A stretch of 64,000 bases of DNA from Rhodobacteraceae bacterium EL53. Its GTDB lineage: Bacteria; Pseudomonadota; Alphaproteobacteria; Rhodobacterales; Rhodobacteraceae. The stretch is from the NCBI GenBank assembly GCA_900313015.1, contig OMPR01000009.1:1-64000 (forward strand). Reading direction: 5' to 3'. The stretch's first letter is position 1; every line of letters starts with the position of its first letter. The notes beneath the pieces were generated by a model. It worked only from the letters and a program-made list of their open reading frames with translations. It was not told where the DNA came from and searched no databases. Positions 1 through 7,904 of the stretch are shown one piece after another. A program made the translations under genes and the position numbers.

Positions 1-505
1 GAATACTACAGACCGCAAACGGTCTAAACTGAGGAAAAGAGAACACACGAGACAGCAAGACCATTTAAATGATGGAGCACAGTCAGCCCGTCAGCCGAGA
101 CACCCCGTCGAATGTCAGGGACATCACTTGTCCGTAGACCGGTTTGGGACTTGGTTTGCGGAAACCATCAGGGCCAGCGGCCACGTGTGCCGCGCAAACA
201 GGCCGGACACACGTCTGCTTCTGACCAGTGCTAAAATCAGTTCGAAAAATGCCTTGCTATGCAGCAGCTATCCACACAAGCCATTCGTTTAACGCGCAGC
301 AATTTCGGGAAGCGAGTGATGGCAGTGCGAACGTTGCAGACCTTCCCAAAATCTGCTGAGTCGACCGCTCACTGCGCAAAGGCGACGTTGGGCGACTTGG
401 GGCAATGTCTACTTCACTTTTGGTCCGGTCTTTTTGATCTCAGTGCGGTGCAATTCACTGATGCGCCGTCAGACTACTCGCCGAATTGCTCCTACCGACA
501 AAAAA
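1..505. other. Gene-free left flank
   Basis: No convincing gene is seen here. The short open frames lack a plausible ribosome site and have no recognisable protein character. The segment ends at the terminator of the first DUF3604 gene. Its texture (short GC-rich words such as CGAATGTCAG at 109-118, also found inside the repeat near 5.69 kb) resembles the other gene-poor stretches of the left third. Confidence 0.5.
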
Positions 506-526
506 AGGCGGCCGGCTGGGCCGCCT
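506..526 (-). terminator. Rho-independent terminator of the first DUF3604 gene
   Basis: An 8-bp perfect stem (AGGCGGCC at 506-513 pairing with GGCCGCCT at 519-526) with a 5-nt loop is followed on the minus strand by a run of seven T. It lies 27 nt beyond the stop codon of the gene at 553-2475, so that gene ends its transcript here. Confidence 0.9.
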
Positions 527-552
527 CGATTCCCACTTAAACAATGAGTTGT

Positions 553-2475
553 TCAACCCGGCGTGTACCAGATGGGTGACGTGTAGGCGCGTTCCTGCGT
601 TTCCGTGGGCGCCTCTTCGGGCAGTTCCGCGCCCATTCGGAAGGCATCGTAAACTGTCCAGCGCGGAGTCGGTATCTCGATAACTCGAGCGTAGTAGAAA
701 GCCGACTGGGAAGGATCGAAGTCGGGATCGGTCCATACTGTACCCATCTCGGCCTGCCCGATCGAGTTTGTCCACGTCGCGCGCTCAACGTCCACTGTCG
801 AGCCAATTGCAGGTAGCTTACCGTTGGCATCGGGCTGTCTGTCACCAGCCCATGCCACGTCATAGACCTGCTCTTGGGTCGCCCCGTCAGCATCTAACCA
901 TCCTTTTACGATCTGAATGCGGTCCAAGTTTGCCCCGATCGGGTCTTTGAGCGCATATACCATGAAGTTAGGTGCCTCGACGCCCTCGGGTGCCGCTGGC
1001 AGATCGCCTCCCATTGGCGCACCCTTCGCGTATCCATGCGTCGCAGGCGTCCGCGATGTGAGGTCTTCGATGGTATAATCCCATCCGCCGAAGAACCTTA
1101 CACCCATTCGTGATCCCGTCGTGGCGTAGACCTCCTTGCGTTCCATCGCGTCGAAGATTGCCTCGCGGGTGTTTTCAGTTGCCCAGACAGCCGCAAGACC
1201 CGAGGCCACCATCTCCCAACTGATAAGCTGCACATCGTCGAATTGGGCAACAACATGTTTTGGTCGCTGTGGGCTCGGCTCTGCACCAGAATGCTTACCG
1301 AAGAAATTGTCCTCCTGCGCGGTGGCGAGGGACGTATGGCTGTCGGTCGAGCCGACCATACCGAACTTGTAAGGATTGGTACCGAGTGATGTTTCAAGCA
1401 TCAGCCCAGTTTTTAGCGCCTCGCGGGCATATTCACCGGCCAACATGTCCTCGGTCTTTGCCTCGGACAAATTCAAGTTACCTGTGTCCCAAGTCTCGTA
1501 GTCGGCAAACTCGTCGTTTGGGCTCAGGAAGGGGTGGGCCTCACCATCACCCTTAATTTGCGTGGCCTCATAGACAGGCTCCCAGAGCGCACGTGTCGCC
1601 GCGTAATCTGCATCCAGTTCACGGCCATCAAATTGTGCAGTCTCAGGGAACATGATGCCATTGGACAGGTTGCCGTTGTGAGCAATCGCCAGAACGTCTC
1701 CGCGTGTGACCTCCTCATAATTCGCCATCCAGTTCCAAAGATCGCGCGGATTGATCGAACCGTTCGGCGCTTCAGTCGTGAACGGGTCCATCATGCCAGC
1801 TTTGTCGCCACCGTCACGATACATCACCACGCGGTGCATATTGGCGCCCTGTATGAGCGAAGTCCATTCGTATCCTATGAAGCTAGAGAATTGACCCGGT
1901 TCGTAAGCTTCCTCTGCTGCTTTGATTTGACGTTGCCAGACCGAACGGAACAGTTTCGAGCCAGCCTCGACGGCCAGTGCTGGAGAAAGCACCTCGCCGC
2001 GCGAATAGGCATCGACCAGTTCTAGCGCCGCAGTGACGCCCTCGTCGCCACCATTGGCAACCATGGTCGCAATGCGGTTGCCTTCGGGATCGGACATGAT
2101 GCTGGGGTCTTGGTCGAAGATCATGTCGAACAGGCCCATGTTGTCCGAGTGGTCTGCGACAACCAGCCAGTCAAGTGGTCGGGACAGTCGCGCCATGAAA
2201 CCGGTAGTGGCCCGCACTTCTTCCCCCTTCGCGAAGCGGTATGCAGCGCGCGCGTCCAGCCGGTTTCCAAAGGCGCCTGCGTCAAAGGATGTCGAGGTAT
2301 GCAGGTGTGTATCGCCCCACAGCGGGCGGTCTGGGATGCCGCGCTGAGCGTAGGGGGAATAAGATTTTCCGGGGAAGGCGTCGGTCAGGCTCGACGGTTC
2401 AGGCGTGGGTTCAAAGGCAAGTGCCGTCGACCCCAATAAACACCCAACCGCGGTTAGTAAAAAAAAACTTTTCAT
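553..2475 (-). CDS. Secreted DUF3604 domain protein, copy 1
   Basis: This 640-residue protein belongs to the DUF3604 family, which is PHP-like and predicted to bind metal; no reaction is established that I can name. Residues 1-20 form a signal peptide ending in TALA, so it is probably periplasmic. Metal-site-like motifs are GDTHLHT at 54-60, VADHSDN at 106-112 and GSTDSHTS near 375. It is full length and closely resembles its neighbour at 2710-4629, including the same C-terminal ending of the type AYTSPIWYTPG, so the two look like a tandem duplication. The start has a purine-rich AGGGGGA about 9 nt upstream. A 234-bp gap with a repeat copy separates it from copy 2, so it may have its own promoter. 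Family assignment is secure; function is unknown. Confidence 0.88.
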   Translation of the reverse strand: MKSFFLLTAVGCLLGSTALAFEPTPEPSSLTDAFPGKSYSPYAQRGIPDRPLWGDTHLHTSTSFDAGAFGNRLDARAAYRFAKGEEVRATTGFMARLSRPLDWLVVADHSDNMGLFDMIFDQDPSIMSDPEGNRIATMVANGGDEGVTAALELVDAYSRGEVLSPALAVEAGSKLFRSVWQRQIKAAEEAYEPGQFSSFIGYEWTSLIQGANMHRVVMYRDGGDKAGMMDPFTTEAPNGSINPRDLWNWMANYEEVTRGDVLAIAHNGNLSNGIMFPETAQFDGRELDADYAATRALWEPVYEATQIKGDGEAHPFLSPNDEFADYETWDTGNLNLSEAKTEDMLAGEYAREALKTGLMLETSLGTNPYKFGMVGSTDSHTSLATAQEDNFFGKHSGAEPSPQRPKHVVAQFDDVQLISWEMVASGLAAVWATENTREAIFDAMERKEVYATTGSRMGVRFFGGWDYTIEDLTSRTPATHGYAKGAPMGGDLPAAPEGVEAPNFMVYALKDPIGANLDRIQIVKGWLDADGATQEQVYDVAWAGDRQPDANGKLPAIGSTVDVERATWTNSIGQAEMGTVWTDPDFDPSQSAFYYARVIEIPTPRWTVYDAFRMGAELPEEAPTETQERAYTSPIWYTPG

Positions 2476-2578
2476 ACTTCGTGTCCCCCTATCTTATCTC
2501 GATGCTATCTGTTTGAAGAGATTGCCGCTTCTACGCCTTTAAGAAGACTGCCCTTGGGTCACAGCCGAAGATTTATCG

Positions 2579-2610
2579 CTGCACCACAGCAATTCGGCTC
2601 TGAGCCCAAA
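2579..2610 (+). repeat. Dispersed repeat core, copy A
   Basis: This 32-bp segment, beginning CTGCACCACAGCAATTC and ending TGAGCCCAAA, matches the core at 5804-5835 in 27 of 32 positions. It lies in the gap between the two DUF3604 genes. The upstream boxes that accompany copies B and C were not found here. Confidence 0.6.
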
Positions 2611-2709
2611 GCAGTCGAAAACGGCGCCTCCTTGTAGTCGTTGCCGTCTTCATGCTTTGACCACCTAAAGAAATACTACTCTCAGATGGTAAATCCGAAA
2701 AGCCAATAA

Positions 2710-4629
2710 TCAACCTTCCGGCGTGTACCAGATCGGCGAGGTGTAGGCTCGTTCCTGATGCTTCAAGACGCCTTCGGCCGGAATCTCTGAGCCAAGCTTG
2801 ACACGGTCATAGGCAAGCCACGTTGGCGTGGGAATTTCCAGGATGCGTACATAGTAGAAGGCGCTGCTGGACGGATCGAAATCCGGGTCTTCCCAATAGG
2901 CTGCCAATGCCGCCTCTCCAATAGTGTTGGTATAGGTCGCGGTCTCCAGATCGACTGTGTCTCCGACAGGGCGATCGCAGCGATTATTGTCCGAAATCGC
3001 TCGTTCGTCCGAGCAGGCCACGTCGTATATCCGTTCCTGGGACACTCCGTTGGCATCAAGCCAGCCCTTCACAATCTGGATCCGGTCGAGGTTGGCACCA
3101 TTCGGATCGCGCAAGGCGCGGACCATCAGTTTGGGTGCGCCCCCCTCGGGTGCCGCGGTCATGTCTCCGCCCATTGGCACACCGTTTGCATATCCGATGG
3201 TAGCGAAGTCCGGCGTAAACACGTCGTCCTCCGTGAAGCTCCATCCGGCGAAAACCCTGAGCACCGGTCGCGTGCCGGTCGAAGCGTAGACCTCCTTGCG
3301 GGCCATCGCGTCCCATATCGCTCTCCGGGTATTCTCCCGAGCCCAGACACCTGCTAACGCTCCGGCCGTTGTCTCCCAGTGCTTGACTTGCACGCTTCCG
3401 TCACCTTCAGGGCGTCGTTCTGAAACAACGTCGTCGTCGTAGCGGAAGTCACCAGTGCCAGGCTCCACGCCAGAGAATTTGCCGAAGTAGTTTTCTTCGC
3501 GTGTGCCGGCAAGTGAGGTGTGGGAGTCGCTCGATCCAATCATGCCGAATTTGAAAGGGTTTACGCCAAGCTCTGCCTCCTGCTCCAACCCGAGCTTCAG
3601 CGCGCTGCGGGCATATTCCTTGGGAAGCATATCCGGTGTCTTTGCTTCGAGGCCGAAATCGCCCTTGTCCCAATTATGGAAGTCGGCGAACTCGTCTTCG
3701 GGCGAAAGGAAGGGATGCGCCTCTCCATCGCCTTTGCCCTGAGTTACCTCGTAGATTGGTTCCCAACGCATCCGCCGTTCTGCATAGGCTGCGTCGATGG
3801 GCTCGCCAGCTCGGGTCTCAACGTCAAACATCAATCCATTGGACAAGTTGCCGTTATGTGGGATGGCGAGCACCTGGCCGCCGGTTTTCTCCTCATAACC
3901 TTCGAGATAGTCCCACAAATCTTCCGGATCTTCTGAATCATATGCTGAGAACGGCAGCACTTGCTTTACACGGTCGTCGTCATCCCGGAACAACACCACG
4001 CGGTGCAGATTCCTGACGCTAGGGGATGAAGTCCACTCGAAAGCATGTAATGAAGTGAAGACACCCGGTTCATTGTGGTGTTCGACGGCATCAATGAGCC
4101 GCTCCCACATGTTCCTTTGCAAAGCAACGTTTGGCATTGGGTTGATGCCGGTCGCCACCCCTTCTTCGCCCCACTTTCCATAGGCGCCGTAGCTGTCCCC
4201 GGCCTTGACGAGATCGTGGACTTCCTTGCCCCATCGGTCGCGAAGCAGCGCTGCGTCCGACTCCTCAATCATCACAGCCAAACCAAGGTTCTCCGCGTGA
4301 TCCGCCACGACGAGAAAATCGAGTGGCTGGATCAGGCGTGCCTCCACGCCGGACGAGGATACCACTTTTTCACCTTTTGCGAACTGCAAGGCAGTGTCAG
4401 GAGGCAGGCGGTTTCCGATCATGCCTGCATCGGTCGAATAGGACGTGTGCAAATGCGTATCGCCCCAGAAGACTTGTGTTGGATGCCCTCGGTAGAGATA
4501 CGGGGAATACTGCGCCGCACCGATTTTTACATTGTCCTCGGTGATCGACACGTCAGCTGCAAGCGCGGTGGTCGTTGCCAAACATGCGCCCAAGCCGATC
4601 GCCACGAATTCCATTTTCGGTATTCTCAC
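2710..4629 (-). CDS. Secreted DUF3604 domain protein, copy 2
   Basis: This 639-residue protein is a paralogue of the gene at 553-2475. I chose the GTG at 4627-4629 because AGGAGG (4639-4644) lies 9 nt upstream and the product then starts with a normal signal peptide (Arg/Lys n-region, hydrophobic core, TALA-AD cleavage site at about 24). A longer in-frame extension to 4869 would run back through the divergent regulator and has no signal peptide at its front. Motifs GDTHLHT (56-62), VADHAEN and GSSDSHTS match copy 1. It contains an extra Cys pair in a C-terminal insertion (ACSDERAISDNNRC) that copy 1 lacks. The divergent Crp/Fnr gene 111 bp away is the obvious candidate regulator. Catalytic role is unknown. 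Confidence 0.88.
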   Translation of the reverse strand: MRIPKMEFVAIGLGACLATTTALAADVSITEDNVKIGAAQYSPYLYRGHPTQVFWGDTHLHTSYSTDAGMIGNRLPPDTALQFAKGEKVVSSSGVEARLIQPLDFLVVADHAENLGLAVMIEESDAALLRDRWGKEVHDLVKAGDSYGAYGKWGEEGVATGINPMPNVALQRNMWERLIDAVEHHNEPGVFTSLHAFEWTSSPSVRNLHRVVLFRDDDDRVKQVLPFSAYDSEDPEDLWDYLEGYEEKTGGQVLAIPHNGNLSNGLMFDVETRAGEPIDAAYAERRMRWEPIYEVTQGKGDGEAHPFLSPEDEFADFHNWDKGDFGLEAKTPDMLPKEYARSALKLGLEQEAELGVNPFKFGMIGSSDSHTSLAGTREENYFGKFSGVEPGTGDFRYDDDVVSERRPEGDGSVQVKHWETTAGALAGVWARENTRRAIWDAMARKEVYASTGTRPVLRVFAGWSFTEDDVFTPDFATIGYANGVPMGGDMTAAPEGGAPKLMVRALRDPNGANLDRIQIVKGWLDANGVSQERIYDVACSDERAISDNNRCDRPVGDTVDLETATYTNTIGEAALAAYWEDPDFDPSSSAFYYVRILEIPTPTWLAYDRVKLGSEIPAEGVLKHQERAYTSPIWYTPEG

Positions 4630-4638
4630 GCTATCATT

Positions 4639-4644
4639 CCTCCT
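4639..4644 (-). promoter_or_regulatory. Shine-Dalgarno that fixes a GTG start
   Basis: AGGAGG on the minus strand lies 9 nt before the GTG at 4629 of the second DUF3604 gene. It decides the start in favour of GTG over the in-frame ATG five codons later and over any longer form. Confidence 0.8.
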
Positions 4645-4651
4645 CAGCAGT

Positions 4652-4666
4652 TGACGCCGACCGTCA
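4652..4666. promoter_or_regulatory. Inverted repeat in the DUF3604/Crp-Fnr divergent promoter
   Basis: TGACG (4652-4656) and CGTCA (4662-4666) are perfect inverted half-sites with a 5-bp spacer, just upstream of the DUF3604 ribosome site. Position fits an operator. It is not the classic FNR or CRP consensus, so assignment to the neighbouring regulator is inference. Confidence 0.35.
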
Positions 4667-4709
4667 TGAGCACTCCGTAAACTGTCGGATATCATGGGCC
4701 ACCAGCCAA

Positions 4710-4726
4710 GACTGTCAGCAGCAGTC
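4710..4726. promoter_or_regulatory. Inverted repeat before the Crp/Fnr-family gene
   Basis: GACTG (4710-4714) and CAGTC (4722-4726) are inverted with a 7-bp spacer, ending a few bases before the ribosome site of the regulator at 4741. Such a place suits autorepression. Only five bases per arm are involved, so chance is possible. Confidence 0.3.
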
Positions 4727-4740
4727 ATTTGGAGGGATAA

Positions 4741-5436
4741 ATGACAAGAAAAGACAATTATGTCGTTTTGAGACGGCAGGGTTGGCTGTCGGGCGTACCG
4801 GATGAGTTTGGTAGGGAACTCGTCTCGCGCGGCGCGCTCCGGAAGGCGGACACTGGAGAATATGTCCATCGAGCCAGCAATCCTCAGGACGGGTTGCGTG
4901 GTATTCTTTCCGGAGCCTTTGCCATTGAAATGGCGCCATTCGAGCGCGGGCCGAACCTTCTACACCTCTTTCGAACCGGCGATTGGATGGGGGAAATTGA
5001 ATTGATCAAGGGATTGCCGAACGTCGTATCAGTCAAGGCAACCCGTCCAGGCGCTTACATTCACATTGCGACGTCTGATATCGAGGAGTTAGCGTTGGCA
5101 AACCCGGAAACCTGGCGTTGGATCGGTTCATTGGCGGCAGACCATCTGATGACGGCCATGGGTATCATGGACGACTTGACAATCCGTGACCCGAGCAGGC
5201 GCATTGCAGCGTTACTCTTGCGTCTTGCAGGTGTTCGAAGCATCGACAACCGCGACGAACTGGAACCTGAAATCGATGCGACACAGTTCGAACTATCTCA
5301 CCTTACCACTTTGTCGCGCGCCACGATTGCGGGGCACCTCGACCGATTTGAGAAAGCTGGATTGATCACGCGTTCATATGGCAAAGTGAAAATCGCCAAC
5401 CCTAAGAAACTACGGGAATACCTCGCAACGTACTAG
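4741..5436 (+). CDS. Crp/Fnr-family transcriptional regulator
   Basis: This 231-residue protein has the Crp/Fnr layout: an N-terminal cyclic-nucleotide-binding-like beta-roll (about 15-120, with GRELVSRG, the LRGILSGAF strand and FRTGDWMGE), a long dimerisation helix (about 125-160) and a C-terminal winged helix with SHLTTLSRATIAGHL as the helix-turn-helix (about 185-200). No N-terminal cysteine cluster of the FNR type is present, so oxygen sensing through an iron-sulfur cluster is unlikely. The ATG has GGAGGG 4 nt upstream. It is transcribed away from the DUF3604 gene at 4629, and by position is likely to control that gene and itself. The effector is unknown. Confidence 0.87.
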   Translation: MTRKDNYVVLRRQGWLSGVPDEFGRELVSRGALRKADTGEYVHRASNPQDGLRGILSGAFAIEMAPFERGPNLLHLFRTGDWMGEIELIKGLPNVVSVKATRPGAYIHIATSDIEELALANPETWRWIGSLAADHLMTAMGIMDDLTIRDPSRRIAALLLRLAGVRSIDNRDELEPEIDATQFELSHLTTLSRATIAGHLDRFEKAGLITRSYGKVKIANPKKLREYLATY

Positions 5437-5581
5437 TCACCCGAATCTAAAGTCCTTGGCATTGGGGGCACTCCACATACTCAATGCTCGTTATCCGACC
5501 GAAGCGGTCATCCGACCATTTCTCTCGGATGTCCGCAGGGTCGGCATTCTTCCAGGTCGTGCAAGTCGCAGAAACCGGCAC

Positions 5582-5613
5582 TTTGGGCTCCAAGTCGACT
5601 TGCGGCGGTGCAG
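5582..5613 (-). repeat. Dispersed repeat core, copy D (inverted)
   Basis: Read on the minus strand this 32-bp segment begins CTGCACCGCCGCAAGTCGAC and ends GAGCCCAAA. It matches the core at 5804-5835 in 28 of 32 positions. The two together form an 18-bp perfect inverted repeat (5596-5613 with 5804-5821) about 190 bp apart. Confidence 0.65.
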
Positions 5614-5640
5614 AGCTGAGCCCGGAAATTGCTTCCAATG

Positions 5641-5835
5641 AATGGCGGCTTTGATAATTGCGGCCAGGTTGGCTCGCGACTGCAGCGAATGTCAGCAATC
5701 CGCCCGTTCATGACAAGACGTCATGTCAGCTTTGGGCTGACTTCGGGCATCCGGTGGGGCAGATCAGACCACTGGCGGTGGCCTTTTTGTGCAAGATCAG
5801 GTGCTGCACCGCCGCAAGTCGGCTGTGAGCCCAAT
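5641..5835 (+). repeat. Dispersed repeat element, copy B (about 195 bp)
   Basis: This segment is colinear with 10703-10895. Shared boxes are AATGGCGGCTTT (5641-5652), GCAGC (5682), TCCGCCCG (5699-5706), GTCATGTCAGCTTTGGGCTG (5720-5739) and the 32-bp core (5804-5835). Their offsets from the first base are 0, 41, 58, 79 and 163, against 0, 41, 58, 78 and 161 in the other copy. The sequence between boxes has diverged strongly. No transposase or coding capacity is evident. Confidence 0.65.
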
Positions 5836-6067
5836 GTTGCCGTTGGTTCGCTCAATTCCTGCGCACCTGCAGCGAATGGCTGGTCTAAACCAAAGCGATT
5901 AATCGTGTGTTCCGAAAGGAGTGGAAAGAAGGCCGCGAAACAGATTTATCGAGGGCATGTTGAATAATGAGAACTGCGACGTCTTTTCTGCATAACTAAC
6001 AAACCTGAAACGGCACTAGCCAAGTACCATCAGGTCAAGTTCACAGAGTCATGCTTTGAGGCAGCGA

Positions 6068-6574
6068 TCAACCGAATGGCGCGATTTTCGTCGCTTCCAT
6101 GACATAGCCAACGTCAGCGAGTTCCGTAGATGTCGAAGCCGTTCCAAGTTTACCGGTCACCTTCACGGCCTCAAACATACCTTCCAGTTCGTATGGTCGC
6201 TTGGAGATGACTAGTACGAGCTGATTTGCCGGAGGCGGCGGCACGTGTACACAAGCGCCAACATAAGGGACGAGAAGGAACGTCGTGACACCTGTACCAT
6301 CATATTCGATCGGAACCACGAAACCAGGCAATTGAACGGTTTTACCATTCCAGTCGGTGCGGATCCCAGTGGACTCCGGTTGTTGGCTAGAGAGCGAAGC
6401 CCCGTCATGGTCCACGATACCGCGTAGTGAATTGGGAATTGTCGATGTTCCTTCTGGCAGAAGATCATCCCATGCAAGTTCGATAGTTTCTGCCGCCAAA
6501 ACCCTAGAGGGAACGAACGAAAAGGCGGCAATTCCCACAAAGGCGCTTCGGCGCGATATTCGATGCTTGGTCAT
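6068..6574 (-). CDS. DUF3299 domain exported protein
   Basis: This 168-residue protein is of the DUF3299 family. It starts with a twin-arginine-like signal (SRRSAF at about 7-12, hydrophobic stretch, cleavage near VLAAE), so it is probably exported, perhaps folded. Conserved-looking segments are LPGFVVPIEYDGTG and YVGACVHVPPPPANQ; the Cys-His pair there could bind metal, but that is inference. It is the last gene of the zinc operon. Its ATG overlaps the stop of a 28-codon ORF by ATGA, so it is translationally coupled. DUF3299 genes are known neighbours of ZrgA/FtsX-type zinc transport genes; the exact role is not established. Confidence 0.82.
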   Translation of the reverse strand: MTKHRISRRSAFVGIAAFSFVPSRVLAAETIELAWDDLLPEGTSTIPNSLRGIVDHDGASLSSQQPESTGIRTDWNGKTVQLPGFVVPIEYDGTGVTTFLLVPYVGACVHVPPPPANQLVLVISKRPYELEGMFEAVKVTGKLGTASTSTELADVGYVMEATKIAPFG

Positions 6575-6657
6575 TCGTTTCGCTCCAATTTCGCGATGTA
6601 ATTTGCTCGATTAATGAAACCATCCCAGTTCGAGTGACTTTCATCTGGCCTCATCAT
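6571..6657 (-). CDS. Possible 28-residue coupled micro-ORF
   Basis: A 28-codon frame starts at an ATG whose bases overlap the permease stop (6654-6657) and ends at a TGA that overlaps the DUF3299 start (6571-6574). Both junctions are ATGA. The product starts MMRPDESH and is hydrophilic and charged, with no signal or membrane segment. I recognise no family. It may be a real small protein or a spacer that keeps ribosomes moving to the DUF3299 gene. The double overlap is the only support. Confidence 0.35.
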   Translation of the reverse strand: MMRPDESHSNWDGFINRANYIAKLERNE

Positions 6658-7904
6658 GACTTGACCATCATACCGTCTGCCAGGGACAAGCGGTAGGCAC
6701 GGTATGCGGGAACGAGGCTCACGATTGCGCCAGCAACGACAACCGCGAGAATGACGCCGATTTCTCGCCAGTTGGGCGGCTCTATTGGTAGCCAAAGACC
6801 GAAAGCGTTGTCGAGAATTGGCTGCGCAGTTGCGAGGCCAAGGTAAAGGAAACAAAGCCCAAGCACCGCCCCAACAGCCGCTGTAAGCATGGCTTCCAGC
6901 ACAAGCATCCCAAGGATATTCGATGGTCTGGCCCCCATGGCGCGAAAGATCGCCATTTCCCGGCGACGTTCGTTCAGGCTGGAAAAGATGGTGGCCATCA
7001 TTCCGACCAGGGCAGTGACAACAACCATTGCTGAGACCGCAACCAACGCGGTTTCAGCAATGCCAACGATGCCCCAAAGCTCCTGTAGCGCGACCCCTGG
7101 CAAGATCGCAAGCAATGGCTCTTGCGGATACTCATTGATGCCGCGCTGCAGGGCAAAGGTCTGCAGAGGGCTTTTGACCCCAACGAGGACGGCAGTGACA
7201 GACTTCGGCGTCAGATCCATTTGCCGGATCGCTTCGACAGGGGTTGCCTGGCCGGGGGCCTTTGCACCGCTCTTCCAATCTACGTGGATTGCTTCGATCG
7301 CTTCCATGCTGACGATGACTGTGCGGTCCACCGGAGTGCCGGTTTTCTTGAGGATTCCACTAACCCGGAACGGTTGATCTTTGTGTTCAGTGAATGAAGC
7401 AAGCCCATGTGCGACGACGATCGGATCCCCGACAGAGTATCCAAGTGCCTTCGCGACGTCAGAGCCGATCACAGCATCAAACAAGTCTGTCATGAGAGCG
7501 CCTTCAGCGGGTTCAAGGTCGCGGTTCTGACGATACTTGTAGTGTTCAAAGAACGCTTTGGTCGTTCCCATCACGCGAAACTGGCGGTGACTATCACCAA
7601 GGGAGATCGGGACGATCCACTCGACTTCGGAACGCCGGGCAATCTCTTGATAGCTTTCCCAGGTAACGTTGTTAGTTGCATTGCCAATTCGAAAGACCGA
7701 GTAGAGCAGCAATTGAACCGAGCCAGAGCGTGCCCCGACGATGAGGTCCGTTCCTGAAATTGTGTCTGCGAAGCTCATCTTGGCCCCGGTGCGTACTTTC
7801 TCTACACCTAGGAACAAGGCAACAGAGAGCGCAATTGCCAGAATTGTCATGCTAACCGTCAGCGCCCGGGCCAAAAGCGAGGCAATGGCAAGGCGGACAA
7901 TCAT
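6654..7904 (-). CDS. FtsX/MacB-type ABC transporter permease
   Basis: This 416-residue protein has the FtsX-permease layout: one membrane segment at about 8-30, a large periplasmic domain, then three C-terminal segments (about 275-300, 325-355 and 370-400). The typical ERRREMAIFRAMGA motif links segments 2 and 3. Its family includes MacB, LolC/E and the permease of Zrg-type zinc systems. It overlaps the ATPase gene by 4 bases and follows the His-rich ZrgA-like gene, so it most likely works with the ATPase in zinc acquisition or in a step driven by periplasmic domain movement. Such permeases usually transmit force rather than form an import channel, so direct zinc transport should not be assumed. 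Confidence 0.86.
   Translation of the reverse strand: MIVRLAIASLLARALTVSMTILAIALSVALFLGVEKVRTGAKMSFADTISGTDLIVGARSGSVQLLLYSVFRIGNATNNVTWESYQEIARRSEVEWIVPISLGDSHRQFRVMGTTKAFFEHYKYRQNRDLEPAEGALMTDLFDAVIGSDVAKALGYSVGDPIVVAHGLASFTEHKDQPFRVSGILKKTGTPVDRTVIVSMEAIEAIHVDWKSGAKAPGQATPVEAIRQMDLTPKSVTAVLVGVKSPLQTFALQRGINEYPQEPLLAILPGVALQELWGIVGIAETALVAVSAMVVVTALVGMMATIFSSLNERRREMAIFRAMGARPSNILGMLVLEAMLTAAVGAVLGLCFLYLGLATAQPILDNAFGLWLPIEPPNWREIGVILAVVVAGAIVSLVPAYRAYRLSLADGMMVKS

Larger units (their letters stand above)
5437..6067. other. Gene-free stretch carrying dispersed repeats
   Basis: No supported gene lies in these 631 bases. The 112-codon open frame at 5629-5967 runs through the repeat element and looks like a by-product of it. 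The stretch holds an inverted repeat core (5582-5613) and a full element (5641-5835). Confidence 0.6.

Noticed and set aside
259-540. 93-codon open frame on the plus strand
   Set aside because: It has no ribosome site, runs through the terminator of the first DUF3604 gene and has no protein-like features.
4630-4869. 80-codon upstream extension of the second DUF3604 protein
   Set aside because: The extension runs antisense through the regulator gene and has no signal peptide; AGGAGG before the GTG at 4629 marks the real start.
5629-5967. 112-codon open frame
   Set aside because: It covers the repeat element 5641-5835, whose other copy has no matching frame.
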